Origin: Streptomyces venezuelae
GTDB taxonomy: Bacteria > Actinomycetota > Actinomycetes > Streptomycetales > Streptomycetaceae
Direction: 5' to 3'
Assembly (NCBI RefSeq): GCF_008642315.1
Contig: NZ_CP029192.1
Coordinates: forward strand, 62,001-126,000
DNA length: 64,000 nt
Position 1 is the stretch's first letter. Every line of letters starts with the position of its first letter. Shown here piece by piece: positions 24,933 through 33,334 of this stretch. A program made the position numbers and the translations under genes. Below the pieces are notes generated by a model, which was not told where the DNA came from, searched no databases, and saw only the letters and a list, made by a program, of their open reading frames with translations.

Positions 24933-25679
24933 TCAGGCGCGGCAGCGCAGCATCTCCAGCGGCGGGTTGGCGTGGAAGTCCGCCCAGTGGTCCGCGCCGA
25001 ACGCGCGCAGGCCGGCCGGCGACACCGTCAGCGCCACCCAGGTCACCTCGCTGAACCCGGCCGCGTGCAGGCACTTCTCGTACACCTCACGGCGGGGACG
25101 GTTGGCGACGAAGGAGACCGGCGCATCCAGCAGCGCCGTGATGCGCACCTGCGGGCCGGTCTCGGCCTGCCCGCCGGTCAGTTCGCTGCGAAAGCCGTAC
25201 TTGTCCGGGGCCGGGCCCTCGAAGTCGAAGTCGGGCGACTGGTTGAGCACGAACAGCTCGCCGCCGGGGCGCAGGTTCGCGTGTGCGACGCGGCACATCC
25301 GCTCCGTGGTGGCGATGTCCGGCGCGTAGCTGAGCAGCTGCACGGCGAGGGCGAGGTCGAAGGGCTGCTCCAGGGGCGCCAGTTCGGCCACGTCGCCGAC
25401 CCGGTAGCGCACCCCCAGCGGCCGGCGGTGCTCCAACTCCTGCGCCACGGCGGCCATCTGTGCGGAGACGTCGATGCCGAGCACGTCCGCGGCGCCGCGC
25501 CGGCGCAGCTCACGGCTGTAGAAGCCGGTGCCGCAGGCCAGGTCGAGGACCGTCTTGCCGTGCACGTCGCCGACCATCGCCAGGAAGCTGGGCACCGCCG
25601 CGTACTGCTCCAGGGGCAGGGCCTTGAACCCCTCGTATGCCTCACCGATCTCGTCGTACTGCTGCCGTGCGTCGCTCAT
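24933..25679 (-). CDS. SAM-dependent class I methyltransferase
   Basis: The 248-aa product has a Rossmann-fold methyltransferase core: VLDLACGTGFYSREL (motif I, about residues 43-57), GIDVSAQMAAVAQ (motif II acidic loop) and FDLALAVQLLSYA (motif IV). The second half, with SPDFDFEGPAPDKYGFR, resembles toxoflavin synthase-like and other small-molecule methyltransferases. It is a single leftward gene, so its substrate cannot be inferred from operon partners. Confidence 0.88.
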   Translation of the reverse strand: MSDARQQYDEIGEAYEGFKALPLEQYAAVPSFLAMVGDVHGKTVLDLACGTGFYSRELRRRGAADVLGIDVSAQMAAVAQELEHRRPLGVRYRVGDVAELAPLEQPFDLALAVQLLSYAPDIATTERMCRVAHANLRPGGELFVLNQSPDFDFEGPAPDKYGFRSELTGGQAETGPQVRITALLDAPVSFVANRPRREVYEKCLHAAGFSEVTWVALTVSPAGLRAFGADHWADFHANPPLEMLRCRA

Positions 25680-25974
25680 CGTGGTGTGCTCCCCGCGTCT
25701 GGGCCTGCCCGTGCTCCGTCGGCCGGCAGTCTCTACGGGCGCCGGGCGGCATCCGTACTGGCAGAAGCCACGAAGATCGGGGCCGGGCCCCGGTCTCCCC
25801 TACAGCCGGCCGCCCGGGGCCGGGCTGTCACCCGGCGCCCGACTCCGGGCGGCCATGACACCGTCGGCCGGGCGGGGGTACGGTCGCCGGAGCGGGTGAG
25901 GAGCGGGGCGTGCCGGGAGGAACCGGGCAGGCCGGGACCGGCAGCGCGGGTCCGCCGCTCCTCGACTCGATCGG

Positions 25975-26026
25975 CGAGAGGGCCGGAGCAGGTGCGGCCA
26001 CGAGAGGGCCGGAGCAGGTGCGGCCA
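25975..26026 (+). repeat. Perfect 26-base tandem duplication upstream of the ANTAR gene
   Basis: Bases 25975-26000 and 26001-26026 are identical (CGAGAG followed by GGCCGGAGCAGGTGCGGCCA). The second copy ends four bases before the AAGGGAG ribosome-binding box of a TTG-start gene. The remainder of the 358-base gap from 25680 shows no gene. Confidence 0.75.
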
Positions 26027-26037
26027 AGGGAGAGAGT

Positions 26038-27015
26038 TTGACCAGCATTCCGACCGCGTCCCCCTCACCGGAGGACCGGCCGTCCCTGGCCGGGCAGGGC
26101 TCCTCGCCCGAGCGGCTCCCCGCGGACCGGCAGCAGCCCGAGCGGCTTCCCGCGCTCCCGCGCCAGCAGGAGTCCGAGCGGCTTGCCGCGCTCCGGCAGG
26201 AGACGGAGCAGCTGCGCGCCACCGCCGGGCGGCTGCGCGAGCAGGTGGCCGAGCTGGAGGTGCGGGCGCGGGCGCGGCCCCGGATCGCACTGGCCGAGGG
26301 CATCCTGGTCGAGCGCTACCGGCTGGCCCACGCCCAGGAGGCGTTCCTGCTGCTGCGCCAGGCCTCCCAGCACGCCAACATCAAGCTGCACCAGCTGGCC
26401 TCCGCGGTGGTGCGCACCCCCGGCCCCGCGCCGGGCGCCGAGCGGTGGCTGCCCGAGCGGACCCGGCACGCCGCCCTGCCCAGCCTGGACGCGCTGGCGG
26501 CCGGCACGCTGGACGCGCGCAACCAGGGCGAGGTGCTCGGCGCCGCGCTGCAGCGCGTGCTGAGCGTCACCGGCACGGACATGGGCAACGTGCAGCTGCT
26601 CGAGGACGACGTGCTGCGCATGGCCAAGCACGCGGGCCTGCCCCGGCACTTCACCGACCACTTCGCGTTCGTCGACGGGCACACCTCCTGCTCCCGGGCC
26701 GCCGAGGCCAGCAGCCAGGTCACCGTCAAGGAGGTGGCCTCCTCGGCCGGGTTCGGCGACGAGGACCGCCGGGTGATCCTCACCTCCGGCAGCCGCGCCT
26801 GCCACAGCATCCCGCTCGTCGACGAACGCCGGACCGTGCACGGCGTGATCTCCTCCCACCACGCCCGGCCCCTGATCGGTTTCACCCAGGCCCAGCTGCA
26901 GGAGCTGCACGCCACCGGCCGCACCATGGGCGAGTGGATCAGGTGGCACCAGGAGACCGTGCTCCTGGACGCGCTGGAGGACCTGCACCAACTCGCCCTG
27001 GCCGGACCGGCCTAG
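26038..27015 (+). CDS. ANTAR and GAF domain regulator
   Basis: The 325-aa protein has a Gln/Arg/Glu-rich coiled stretch at residues 18-80, an ANTAR RNA-binding domain at about 80-125 (ALAEGILVERYRLAHAQEAFLLLRQASQHANIKLHQLASAVV) and a C-terminal GAF sensor at about 150-310. ANTAR proteins bind paired RNA hairpins to prevent termination. The ANTAR-before-GAF order is the reverse of the commoner GAF-ANTAR layout. The start is TTG, placed by AAGGGAG. Repeated PERLP/SERLA units mark the coiled region. The signal and target RNA are unknown. Confidence 0.82.
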   Translation: MTSIPTASPSPEDRPSLAGQGSSPERLPADRQQPERLPALPRQQESERLAALRQETEQLRATAGRLREQVAELEVRARARPRIALAEGILVERYRLAHAQEAFLLLRQASQHANIKLHQLASAVVRTPGPAPGAERWLPERTRHAALPSLDALAAGTLDARNQGEVLGAALQRVLSVTGTDMGNVQLLEDDVLRMAKHAGLPRHFTDHFAFVDGHTSCSRAAEASSQVTVKEVASSAGFGDEDRRVILTSGSRACHSIPLVDERRTVHGVISSHHARPLIGFTQAQLQELHATGRTMGEWIRWHQETVLLDALEDLHQLALAGPA

Positions 27016-27027
27016 GCCCTGGGGCGC

Positions 27028-27049
27028 GGGGCCCTGGCCGCTGGGCCCC
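27028..27049. terminator. Hairpin between convergent ANTAR and cupin genes
   Basis: GGGGCCC (27028-27034) pairs with GGGCCCC (27043-27049) across an eight-base loop. It lies between two converging stop codons and probably serves both. Confidence 0.5.
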
Positions 27050-27057
27050 GGCTGTTG

Positions 27058-27570
27058 CTAGGAGATGGGCGCGGCGGGCCGGGTGGCGTAGCGGCTCATG
27101 GTGGCCAGGGTGTCGGAGGGGGTCGGGGGCCGGCCGCCGGCGAGGGTGTCGCGCAGGTCGCGGAAGTACTGCACGTACAGGTCCGGGGTGAAGACGCTGA
27201 GCATGCGGGCCGGTTGGGCGCCGGGGTTGGCGAAGGTGTGGGGTGCCCCGGCCGGCACCATCACGAAGGTGCCGGGCCCGGCCTCGTGCTCCTGCGCTCC
27301 CACGGTGAAGCGCACCGTGCCGGCCAGGACGTAGAAACCCTCGTCGTGCCGGGCGTGGCGGTGCTGCGGGGGGCCGGGGGTGTGCGGGGCCAGGACGGAC
27401 TCGGTCAGGCCCAGGCGGTGTTCGGTGTGGCTGCCGTCCTCCAGGACGCGCATGCGCGTGGTGCCCAGGGTGAGCGTCTCCCCCTCGCCGGGGCGGACCA
27501 CCACCACGGCGGGCACGTCGTCGGCGCCGGCAGGGGCGGGGGTAGGGGCGGGCTGTGTCTCGTCGGTCAT
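27058..27570 (-). CDS. Cupin domain protein
   Basis: This 170-aa protein carries one cupin barrel. Metal-binding motif 1 is QHRHARHDEGFYVLAGTVRFTVG and motif 2 is PAGAPHTFANPG. The C-terminal 50 residues (MLSVFTPDLYVQYFRDLRDTLAGG) resemble quercetin-dioxygenase-like and sugar-isomerase-like cupins that are usually small-molecule enzymes or sensors. It is divergent from a LysR gene, with a T-N11-A box between them, so it is probably that regulator's target. Confidence 0.85.
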   Translation of the reverse strand: MTDETQPAPTPAPAGADDVPAVVVVRPGEGETLTLGTTRMRVLEDGSHTEHRLGLTESVLAPHTPGPPQHRHARHDEGFYVLAGTVRFTVGAQEHEAGPGTFVMVPAGAPHTFANPGAQPARMLSVFTPDLYVQYFRDLRDTLAGGRPPTPSDTLATMSRYATRPAAPIS

Positions 27571-27625
27571 GACTCGATGGGACCGCGCGGGGGCGGCGGG
27601 CGTCCAAGACCTGTTCCGGGGGGCC

Positions 27626-27642
27626 GATACCGGATGGGTATC
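27626..27642. promoter_or_regulatory. LysR-type T-N11-A box
   Basis: GATACC-GGATG-GGTATC is an interrupted palindrome that contains the T-N11-A spacing expected for LysR proteins. It stands in the 80-base gap between the divergent cupin and LysR genes, nine bases before the LysR start. Confidence 0.7.
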
Positions 27643-27650
27643 GTGGCGTG

Positions 27651-28550
27651 ATGGAGCTGCGGACGTTGCGGTACTTCGTGGCGGTCGCCGAGGAACTCCA
27701 CTTCGGCCGGGCGGCGGTGCGGCTGCACATCAGCCAGCCGCCGCTGAGCCGGGCGGTCAAACAGCTGGAGGCCGACGTCGGCGCGGTGCTGCTGGTCCGT
27801 TCGCCGGCCGGTGTCACGCTCACCGCGGCCGGCGCGGTGCTGCTGGAGGAGGCGCGCGCCCTGCTCGAGCGGGCCGCCCTGGCACGGGAGCGGGTGGCCG
27901 CCGCGGCCGGGCCCGGCGCCATCACCGTCGGGGTCCTGGGCGACGGCGGCGACGCGGGCCTGAGCCGGCTGGCCGCCGCCTTCCGCGACCGGCACCCGGG
28001 CGTGGAGGTACGCGTCCGGGAGGCCGATCTGAGCGACCCCACCTGCGGGCTGCACGCCGGCCGCGTCGATGTCGCGCTGACGCGCGGGCCCTTCCAGGAG
28101 ACCGGCCTTTCGGTACGCACGCTGCGCACCGACCCCGTGGGAGTCCTGCTGCGCGCCGACGACCCGCTGGCCCGCAGCGTGCGCCTGCACCTGGCCGACC
28201 TCGCACCACGGCGCTGGTTCCGCTTCCCGCCGGGCACCGACCCGCTGTGGCAGTCCTACTGGAGCGGCGGGATGCCGCGCGAGGGGCCGGTGGTGCGGGC
28301 GGTCGTGGAGTGCCGACAGGCGGTGCTGTGGAACGGCACCATCGGCATGACCCTTTTGGACCACCCGCCCGCCCCCGGGCTGGCCGTGGTGCCCCTGCAC
28401 GACATGCCTCCCAGCCCGCTGGTCGCCGCGTGGAGCGCGGGCAACACCGATGTGCTGGTCCGGTCCTTCGTACGGGCCGCGACCGACCTCCACCGGGAGC
28501 GCGGACGGCGGGCGCGGGGGGTGGTGGAGGCGCGGCACGGCGACGGGTAG
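27651..28550 (+). CDS. LysR family transcriptional regulator
   Basis: This is a 299-aa LysR protein with an N-terminal winged HTH (MELRTLRYFVAVAEELHFGRAAVRLHISQPPLSRAVKQLE, residues 1-40) and a substrate-binding domain to the C-terminus. The spelling LHISQPPLSRAVKQLE is typical of the BenM/CatM-like subgroup, which senses aromatic or small acids. A GTG one codon upstream is an alternative start. Divergent placement next to the cupin gene suggests it regulates that gene and itself through the box at 27626-27642. Confidence 0.92.
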   Translation: MELRTLRYFVAVAEELHFGRAAVRLHISQPPLSRAVKQLEADVGAVLLVRSPAGVTLTAAGAVLLEEARALLERAALARERVAAAAGPGAITVGVLGDGGDAGLSRLAAAFRDRHPGVEVRVREADLSDPTCGLHAGRVDVALTRGPFQETGLSVRTLRTDPVGVLLRADDPLARSVRLHLADLAPRRWFRFPPGTDPLWQSYWSGGMPREGPVVRAVVECRQAVLWNGTIGMTLLDHPPAPGLAVVPLHDMPPSPLVAAWSAGNTDVLVRSFVRAATDLHRERGRRARGVVEARHGDG

Positions 28551-28590
28551 CCGCACCCGCGGCCCGTCCACGCGGCCCGTCCGGGCGCCG

Positions 28591-29060
28591 GTCGCGCCAG
28601 GGGGACTTGGCGGGGACGCGCGGGCGGGGGTGGCGGGCAGCCGCGCGGACCGTCGTATCGCGATCGCCCGCGCGGGCTCGCTCTCCCACCCCCGACACCC
28701 CTCGCACCAAGCGGACTTGGCAAGGACACACCGCACGGCGGCAACCAACCGCGCGGACCGTTCTCACAGCCACCCGCGCCGGGCCACTCTCCGCCCCCCC
28801 GGCAACCGTCGCGCCAGGCGGACCTGACGAGGACGCACCGCACGACGGCAACCAGCCGCACGGACCGTCGTCGCGGTCACCCGCGCGGAGCCACCCTCCC
28901 GCCCCCCGGCACCCCCTCGCACCAGGCGGACCTGGCAAGGGCGCACCGGACGGCGGCGACCAGCCGCGCGAGGTCGTCCTTGCAGGCGCCCGCCCGGGGC
29001 CGTCCGCCCGGTCGCTCCCCGCACCCGTCGCGCCGGGCGGACTTGGGCGGGGAGGGGCCG
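28591..29060. repeat. Five degenerate tandem repeats of about 108 bases
   Basis: The 536-base gap between the LysR and DUF6332 genes is filled by about five copies of a 107-112-base unit. Each begins near GTCGCGCCAGGCGGAC or CTCGCACCAGGCGGAC, at about 28591, 28701, 28808, 28915 and 29027. Shared internal blocks include GACGGCAACCAGCCGC and CGCGCGGACCGTC. I see no credible coding frame: the repeats run through stop-free antisense frames only because of base composition. Confidence 0.75.
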
Positions 29061-29086
29061 TGTGGGGGTGGGTAAGCTCTGTGGTC

Positions 29087-29341
29087 ATGGGGGCAAGCCG
29101 TCGTAGTCAGGCCGAGCGGGACGCGATGACCGTGGAGATCGGTTACGCGCTGCTCAGCGCGTGTTTCCTGGGTGCCGTCGTGTTCGGGGCGATCGCCGGT
29201 CCGGCCGCCGTCTGGCAGTTCCCCTCCGGCGCCGAAAGGCTGCTGGTGGTCGCGGGCGCCGTGGCCGGCACGGTGCTCGGGGTGCTGCGGGTGGTGCACG
29301 TGCTGTGGCGGTACGCCGGGACGCCCCGCCCCACCGACTGA
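29087..29341 (+). CDS. DUF6332 family small membrane protein
   Basis: This 84-aa protein starts with a charged segment (MGASRRSQAERDAMTVEIGYAL) and has two hydrophobic helices (LLSACFLGAVVFGAIAG and LLVVAGAVAGTVLGVLRVV). It fits the small Streptomyces membrane family I know as DUF6332; the function is unknown. The ATG was chosen over long upstream frames, which run through repeat DNA. Confidence 0.75.
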   Translation: MGASRRSQAERDAMTVEIGYALLSACFLGAVVFGAIAGPAAVWQFPSGAERLLVVAGAVAGTVLGVLRVVHVLWRYAGTPRPTD

Positions 29342-29512
29342 TCCCGCCACCCCCTCCGCTCCCGCCACTCCCCCAGCCCTGCCCGGGCCCCTCGCTCCGG
29401 GCGCCGCGGAGCCGTTCGGCATGCCGGAACGTGTGTCCTGTCCCAGGCTGGAGGGGCTGACACCGGCACAGACCGGCACGGATCCGCCTCCGGGACGAGG
29501 GAGCAGAGCGCC

Positions 29513-30091
29513 ATGGGGACCGATGTGTTCCATTCGGAAGTACCCCTGCGGGTGAACGGCAGGCCGCACAGCCCTGTCGTGGATCACCGGGCGACGCTGC
29601 TGGACGTCCTGCGCGAGCAGCTGGACCTCACCGGCGCCAAGAAGGGCTGCGACCACGGCCAGTGCGGCGCCTGCACCGTCCTGGTGGACGGGCGCCGGGC
29701 CAACAGCTGTCTGCTGCTGGCGGTCGCCGTCGAGGGATGCGACATCACCACGGTCGAAGGGCTGCACGGGCACGCCGCCGACGGCGACCGCCCGCACCCC
29801 CTGCAACGGGCCTTCGTGGAGCGTGACGCCTTCCAGTGCGGGTACTGCACGCCGGGGCAGCTGTGTTCGGCCCTCGGCATGCTGGCCGAGGCCCGGGCGG
29901 GCCACGCCTCGCACGTGACGGACCCGGCGGTGGAGGGCGGTGAGCCGGTGCGGCTGAGCCGGCAGGAGATCCAGGAGCGGCTCAGCGGCAACCTGTGCCG
30001 GTGCGGCGCCTATCCGCGCATCGTCGAGGCCGTCCAGGACGCGGCAGCCGCCGACGACACGACGGACGGCTCGGGGGGTGGGGTGCGGTGA
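29513..30091 (+). CDS. Molybdenum hydroxylase 2Fe-2S subunit (YagT/PaoA type)
   Basis: The 192-aa subunit carries two [2Fe-2S] clusters: plant-type CDHGQCGACTVLVDG with a downstream Cys, and the helical-domain motif CGYCTPGQ...CRCGAY. It feeds electrons from the molybdenum site to FAD in aldehyde oxidase/xanthine dehydrogenase-family enzymes. E. coli PaoA has a Tat signal; none is visible here, so the complex is probably cytoplasmic. The stop overlaps the next gene's GTG start (GTGA). Confidence 0.93.
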   Translation: MGTDVFHSEVPLRVNGRPHSPVVDHRATLLDVLREQLDLTGAKKGCDHGQCGACTVLVDGRRANSCLLLAVAVEGCDITTVEGLHGHAADGDRPHPLQRAFVERDAFQCGYCTPGQLCSALGMLAEARAGHASHVTDPAVEGGEPVRLSRQEIQERLSGNLCRCGAYPRIVEAVQDAAAADDTTDGSGGGVR

Positions 30092-31116
30092 AGTCCTTCA
30101 GGTATGTGCGCGCCCACAGCGTGGACGAGGCCACCGCGGCGCACGCCGGCCGGGCCACCTCCCGCTACCTGGGCGGCGGAACCAACCTCGTCGACCTGAT
30201 GAAGCTGGGCGTGGAGCGGCCCGAGACGCTGATCGACGTCAGCCGGCTGCCGCTGGACGGCGTGGCGGAACTGGCCGACGGATCCCTGCGCGTGGGGGCG
30301 ACGGTGCGCAACAGCGACCTGGCCTCCCACCCCCTGGTCCGCGCCCGCCACCCTGTGCTGTCCCAGGCACTGCTGGCCGGCGCCTCGGGCCAGCTGCGCA
30401 ACATGGCCACCACCGGCGGCAACCTGCTCCAGCGCACCCGCTGCCCCTACTTCCAGGACCCGGCCAAGCCGTGCAACAAGCGCGAGCCGGGCTCGGGCTG
30501 CGGGGCGCGCGAGGGCGTCCACCGCGACCACGCGGTGCTGGGGCACTCCGCGCAGTGCATCGCCACCCACCCCTCCGACATGGCCGTCGCGCTGGCCGCG
30601 CTGGACGCGCAGGTCGAACTGCAGGGGGTGCGCGGGACACGCACGGTGGCGGCCGCCGACTTCCACCGGCTGCCGGGCGACCGCCCGCAGACGGACACCG
30701 AGCTGGCCCACGGCGAACTCATCACCGCGGTGCTGCTGCCGCCGCCGGCGCCGGGCACCGTCTCGGCCTACCGCAAGGCACGCGACCGCGCCTCCTACGC
30801 CTTCGCGCTCGCCTCGGTGGCCGTGGTCCTGGCCGTGCGGGAGGAGACCGTGGCCGAGGTGCGCATCGCCTTCGGCGGGCTGGCCCACCGGCCCTGGCGG
30901 GCCCGGCGCGCCGAGGAGGCGCTGCAAGGGGCCGTGCCGGGCGACGAGGCGTTCGAACGGGCGCTGGACGCGGAGCTGGCCGCGGCCGAGCCGCTGCGCG
31001 ACAACGCCTTCAAGGTGCCCCTGGCCCGCAACCTGGCCTGCGACGTCCTGCGCCGCCTGACCCGCCCGGACCACCCCGAGCACCCGGAGCACCCGGACCG
31101 GGCCACCGGTCCCTGA
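30088..31116 (+). CDS. Molybdenum hydroxylase FAD subunit (YagS/PaoB type)
   Basis: This 342-aa protein binds FAD through RYLGGGTNLVDLMKLG near residue 28 and ATTGGNLLQRTRCPYF near residue 110. The extra cysteines in RTRCPYF, KPCNKREPGSGCGARE and HSAQC match the [4Fe-4S] insert that marks the PaoB/4-hydroxybenzoyl-CoA reductase branch. The C-terminal CO-dehydrogenase flavoprotein-like domain is complete. The tail repeats HPEHPEHPD. The start is a GTG overlapping the upstream stop. Confidence 0.93.
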   Translation: MKSFRYVRAHSVDEATAAHAGRATSRYLGGGTNLVDLMKLGVERPETLIDVSRLPLDGVAELADGSLRVGATVRNSDLASHPLVRARHPVLSQALLAGASGQLRNMATTGGNLLQRTRCPYFQDPAKPCNKREPGSGCGAREGVHRDHAVLGHSAQCIATHPSDMAVALAALDAQVELQGVRGTRTVAAADFHRLPGDRPQTDTELAHGELITAVLLPPPAPGTVSAYRKARDRASYAFALASVAVVLAVREETVAEVRIAFGGLAHRPWRARRAEEALQGAVPGDEAFERALDAELAAAEPLRDNAFKVPLARNLACDVLRRLTRPDHPEHPEHPDRATGP

Positions 31117-31201
31117 CCCGGCCGGCAGCCCAGGCGCCCCTCCCCCGTTCCCCCGCCCCCCCCTTTTCGTACCTACGTATCCGCCTGCAGGGAGACACAC
31201 C

Positions 31202-33298
31202 ATGCCGCAGACCGCCGACGCGCTGGGGGCCGGCCTCGAGCGCCGGGAGGGCACCGACAAGGTGCTCGGCCGTGCCCGCTACGCCGCCGAGCACACCCCC
31301 AAGGGCTGCGCCTACGCGTGGCCGGTCCCGGCCACCGTGGCGCGCGGCGAGGTGCGGGCCGTCGACGATCAGGCGGCGCTGGCGCTGCCCGGCGTGGTGA
31401 CGGTACTGCACCACGGCAACGCGCCGCGGCTGGCCGAGCCGGACGACGCCACCCTGGCCGTGCTGCAGGACGCCCGGGTGCCGCACCGCGGCTGGTACGT
31501 GGCGCTGGTGGTCGCCGACACCCTGGAGGCGGCCCGCGAGGGCGCCGCGGCCGTCCGCGTCACCTACGCCGAGGAGCCGCACGACGTCACCCTGCGCGCC
31601 GGGCACCCCGACGCGTACGTGCCCGAGGACTCCGACGGGACCTCGGGCGAGCACGTGCGCGGCGACGCGGAGGCGGCGTTCGCGGCCGCGCCGGTGCGGG
31701 TGGACACCGGCTACCGGGTGCCGCCGCTGCACAACCACCCCATGGAGCCGCACGCGGCCACCGCCCACTGGCAGGACGGGCACCTGAGCGTGTACGACTC
31801 CAGCCAGGGCGCCACCACCGTGCGCGAGGTGCTGGCCGGCCTGTTCGGGGTGCGCAAGGAGCAGGTGCGGGTCGTCTCCGAGCACGTGGGCGGCGGCTTC
31901 GGGTCCAAGGGCACGCCCCGCCCGCACGTGGTGCTGGCCGCCATGGCCGCCCGCGCCACCGGCCGCCCGGTCAAACTCGCCCTGCCCCGGCGGCAGTTGC
32001 CGGCCGTGGTGGGCCACCGGGCGCCGACCCTGCACCGGGTGCGGCTGGGCGCGGACACGGACGGCACGCTCACCTCGGTGATCCACGAGGTGACCGCGCA
32101 CACCTCCCGCATCAAGGAGTTCATGGAGACCGGGGCGGCCGCCACCCGGATCATGTACGCCTCGCCGCACGGGCGCACCACGCACCGGGCGGTGCCGCTG
32201 GATGTGCCCAGCCCGTCCTGGATGCGGGCGCCGGGTGAGGCGCCGGGCATGTACGCGCTGGAGTCGGCGATGGACGAGCTCGCCCAGGCGCTGGGCGTCG
32301 ACCCCGTGGAGCTGCGGCTGCGCAACGACACCGGGCACGAGCCGGACAGCGGCAAGCCCTTCAGCAGCCGGCATCTGGCGGAGTGCCTGACCGAGGGGGC
32401 GCGCCGGTTCGGCTGGGCCGGGCGCGATCCGCGGCCGCGCACCCGCCGGGAGGGGGCGTGGCTGGTGGGCAGCGGGGTGGCGGCGGCCACGTATCCGGTC
32501 GTGGTCGCGCCGTCCCGGGCGGGCGTGCGGGCCTGCCCGGACGGCACGTTCGTGGTGCGGATCAACGCCACCGACATCGGGACCGGCGCGCGGACCGTGC
32601 TCGCACAGGTCGCCGCGGACGCGCTGGGGGTGGCGGCGGAGCGGGTGCGTACCGAGATCGGCAGCAGTGACCTGCCCGCGGCGCCGCTGGCCGGCGGCTC
32701 CTCGGGCACCGCCTCGTGGGGGTGGGCGGTGCACGAGGCGTGCACGGCGCTGGCCGGGCGCCTGGCCGAGCAGCGGGGGCAGCAGCTGCCGCCGGAGGGG
32801 GTCAGTGCCACGGCCGACACGGCGGGGCAGGCCGACGCGGACAGCTCCTACGCCCGGCACGCGTTCGGCGCGCACTTCGCCGAGGCCGCGGTGGACACGG
32901 TCTCCGGTGAGGTACGGGTGCGCCGGCTGCTCGGCGTCTACGCCGCCGGACGCATCCTCAACTCCCGTACCGCCCGTTCGCAGTTCGTCGGGGCGATGAC
33001 GATGGGGCTGGGGATGGCACTGATGGAGGGCAGCACGATGGATGCCGCCTTCGGGGACTTCACGGAGAGCGACCTGGCCTCGTATCACGTGCCGGCGCAC
33101 GCCGATGTGCCCGACATCCAGGCGCACTGGATCGAGGAGGACGACCCGCATCTCAACCCGATGGGCAGCAAGGGCATCGGCGAGATCGGGATCGTGGGAA
33201 CGGCCGCGGCGATCGGCAACGCGGTGCACCACGCGACGGGGGTGCGCCTGCGGGAACTGCCCCTCACCCCGGACCGGGTGCTGAACGCCGCCCGGTAG
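31202..33298 (+). CDS. Molybdenum hydroxylase molybdopterin-binding subunit (YagR/PaoC type)
   Basis: This 698-aa catalytic subunit binds the molybdenum cofactor and oxidises aldehydes or N-heterocycles. Key segments are GGGFGSKGTPRPHVVLAA (Moco binding), RAPGEAPGMYALESAMDELA and the C-terminal GSKGIGEIGIVGTAAAIGNA, whose Glu is the expected catalytic base. The length fits the family. Its stop codon lies inside the first copy of a 21-base direct repeat. The three subunits are in the order FeS-FAD-Mo and are probably one operon. The accessory factor PaoD/XdhC is not seen nearby. Confidence 0.94.
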   Translation: MPQTADALGAGLERREGTDKVLGRARYAAEHTPKGCAYAWPVPATVARGEVRAVDDQAALALPGVVTVLHHGNAPRLAEPDDATLAVLQDARVPHRGWYVALVVADTLEAAREGAAAVRVTYAEEPHDVTLRAGHPDAYVPEDSDGTSGEHVRGDAEAAFAAAPVRVDTGYRVPPLHNHPMEPHAATAHWQDGHLSVYDSSQGATTVREVLAGLFGVRKEQVRVVSEHVGGGFGSKGTPRPHVVLAAMAARATGRPVKLALPRRQLPAVVGHRAPTLHRVRLGADTDGTLTSVIHEVTAHTSRIKEFMETGAAATRIMYASPHGRTTHRAVPLDVPSPSWMRAPGEAPGMYALESAMDELAQALGVDPVELRLRNDTGHEPDSGKPFSSRHLAECLTEGARRFGWAGRDPRPRTRREGAWLVGSGVAAATYPVVVAPSRAGVRACPDGTFVVRINATDIGTGARTVLAQVAADALGVAAERVRTEIGSSDLPAAPLAGGSSGTASWGWAVHEACTALAGRLAEQRGQQLPPEGVSATADTAGQADADSSYARHAFGAHFAEAAVDTVSGEVRVRRLLGVYAAGRILNSRTARSQFVGAMTMGLGMALMEGSTMDAAFGDFTESDLASYHVPAHADVPDIQAHWIEEDDPHLNPMGSKGIGEIGIVGTAAAIGNAVHHATGVRLRELPLTPDRVLNAAR

Positions 33299-33334
33299 GC
33301 GCCCGAAGGTCAACCGGTAGGCGCCCGAAGGTCA
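33292..33334. repeat. 21-base direct duplication across two convergent stop codons
   Basis: Bases 33292-33312 and 33314-33334 are identical and begin CCGGTAGGCGCCC. The first copy holds the TAG of the molybdenum subunit gene, and the second overlaps the TGA of the converging PHP gene. It looks like a recent tandem duplication of the gene junction. Confidence 0.8.

Noticed and set aside
28591..29060. A repetitive coding gene on the minus strand
   Set aside because: Open frames exist on several strands at once because of base composition; there is no start site or codon bias that supports translation.
31010..33313. Very long antisense open frame over the molybdenum subunit gene (and similar ones over other genes)
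   Set aside because: These are composition shadows of real genes with clear family motifs on the other strand.
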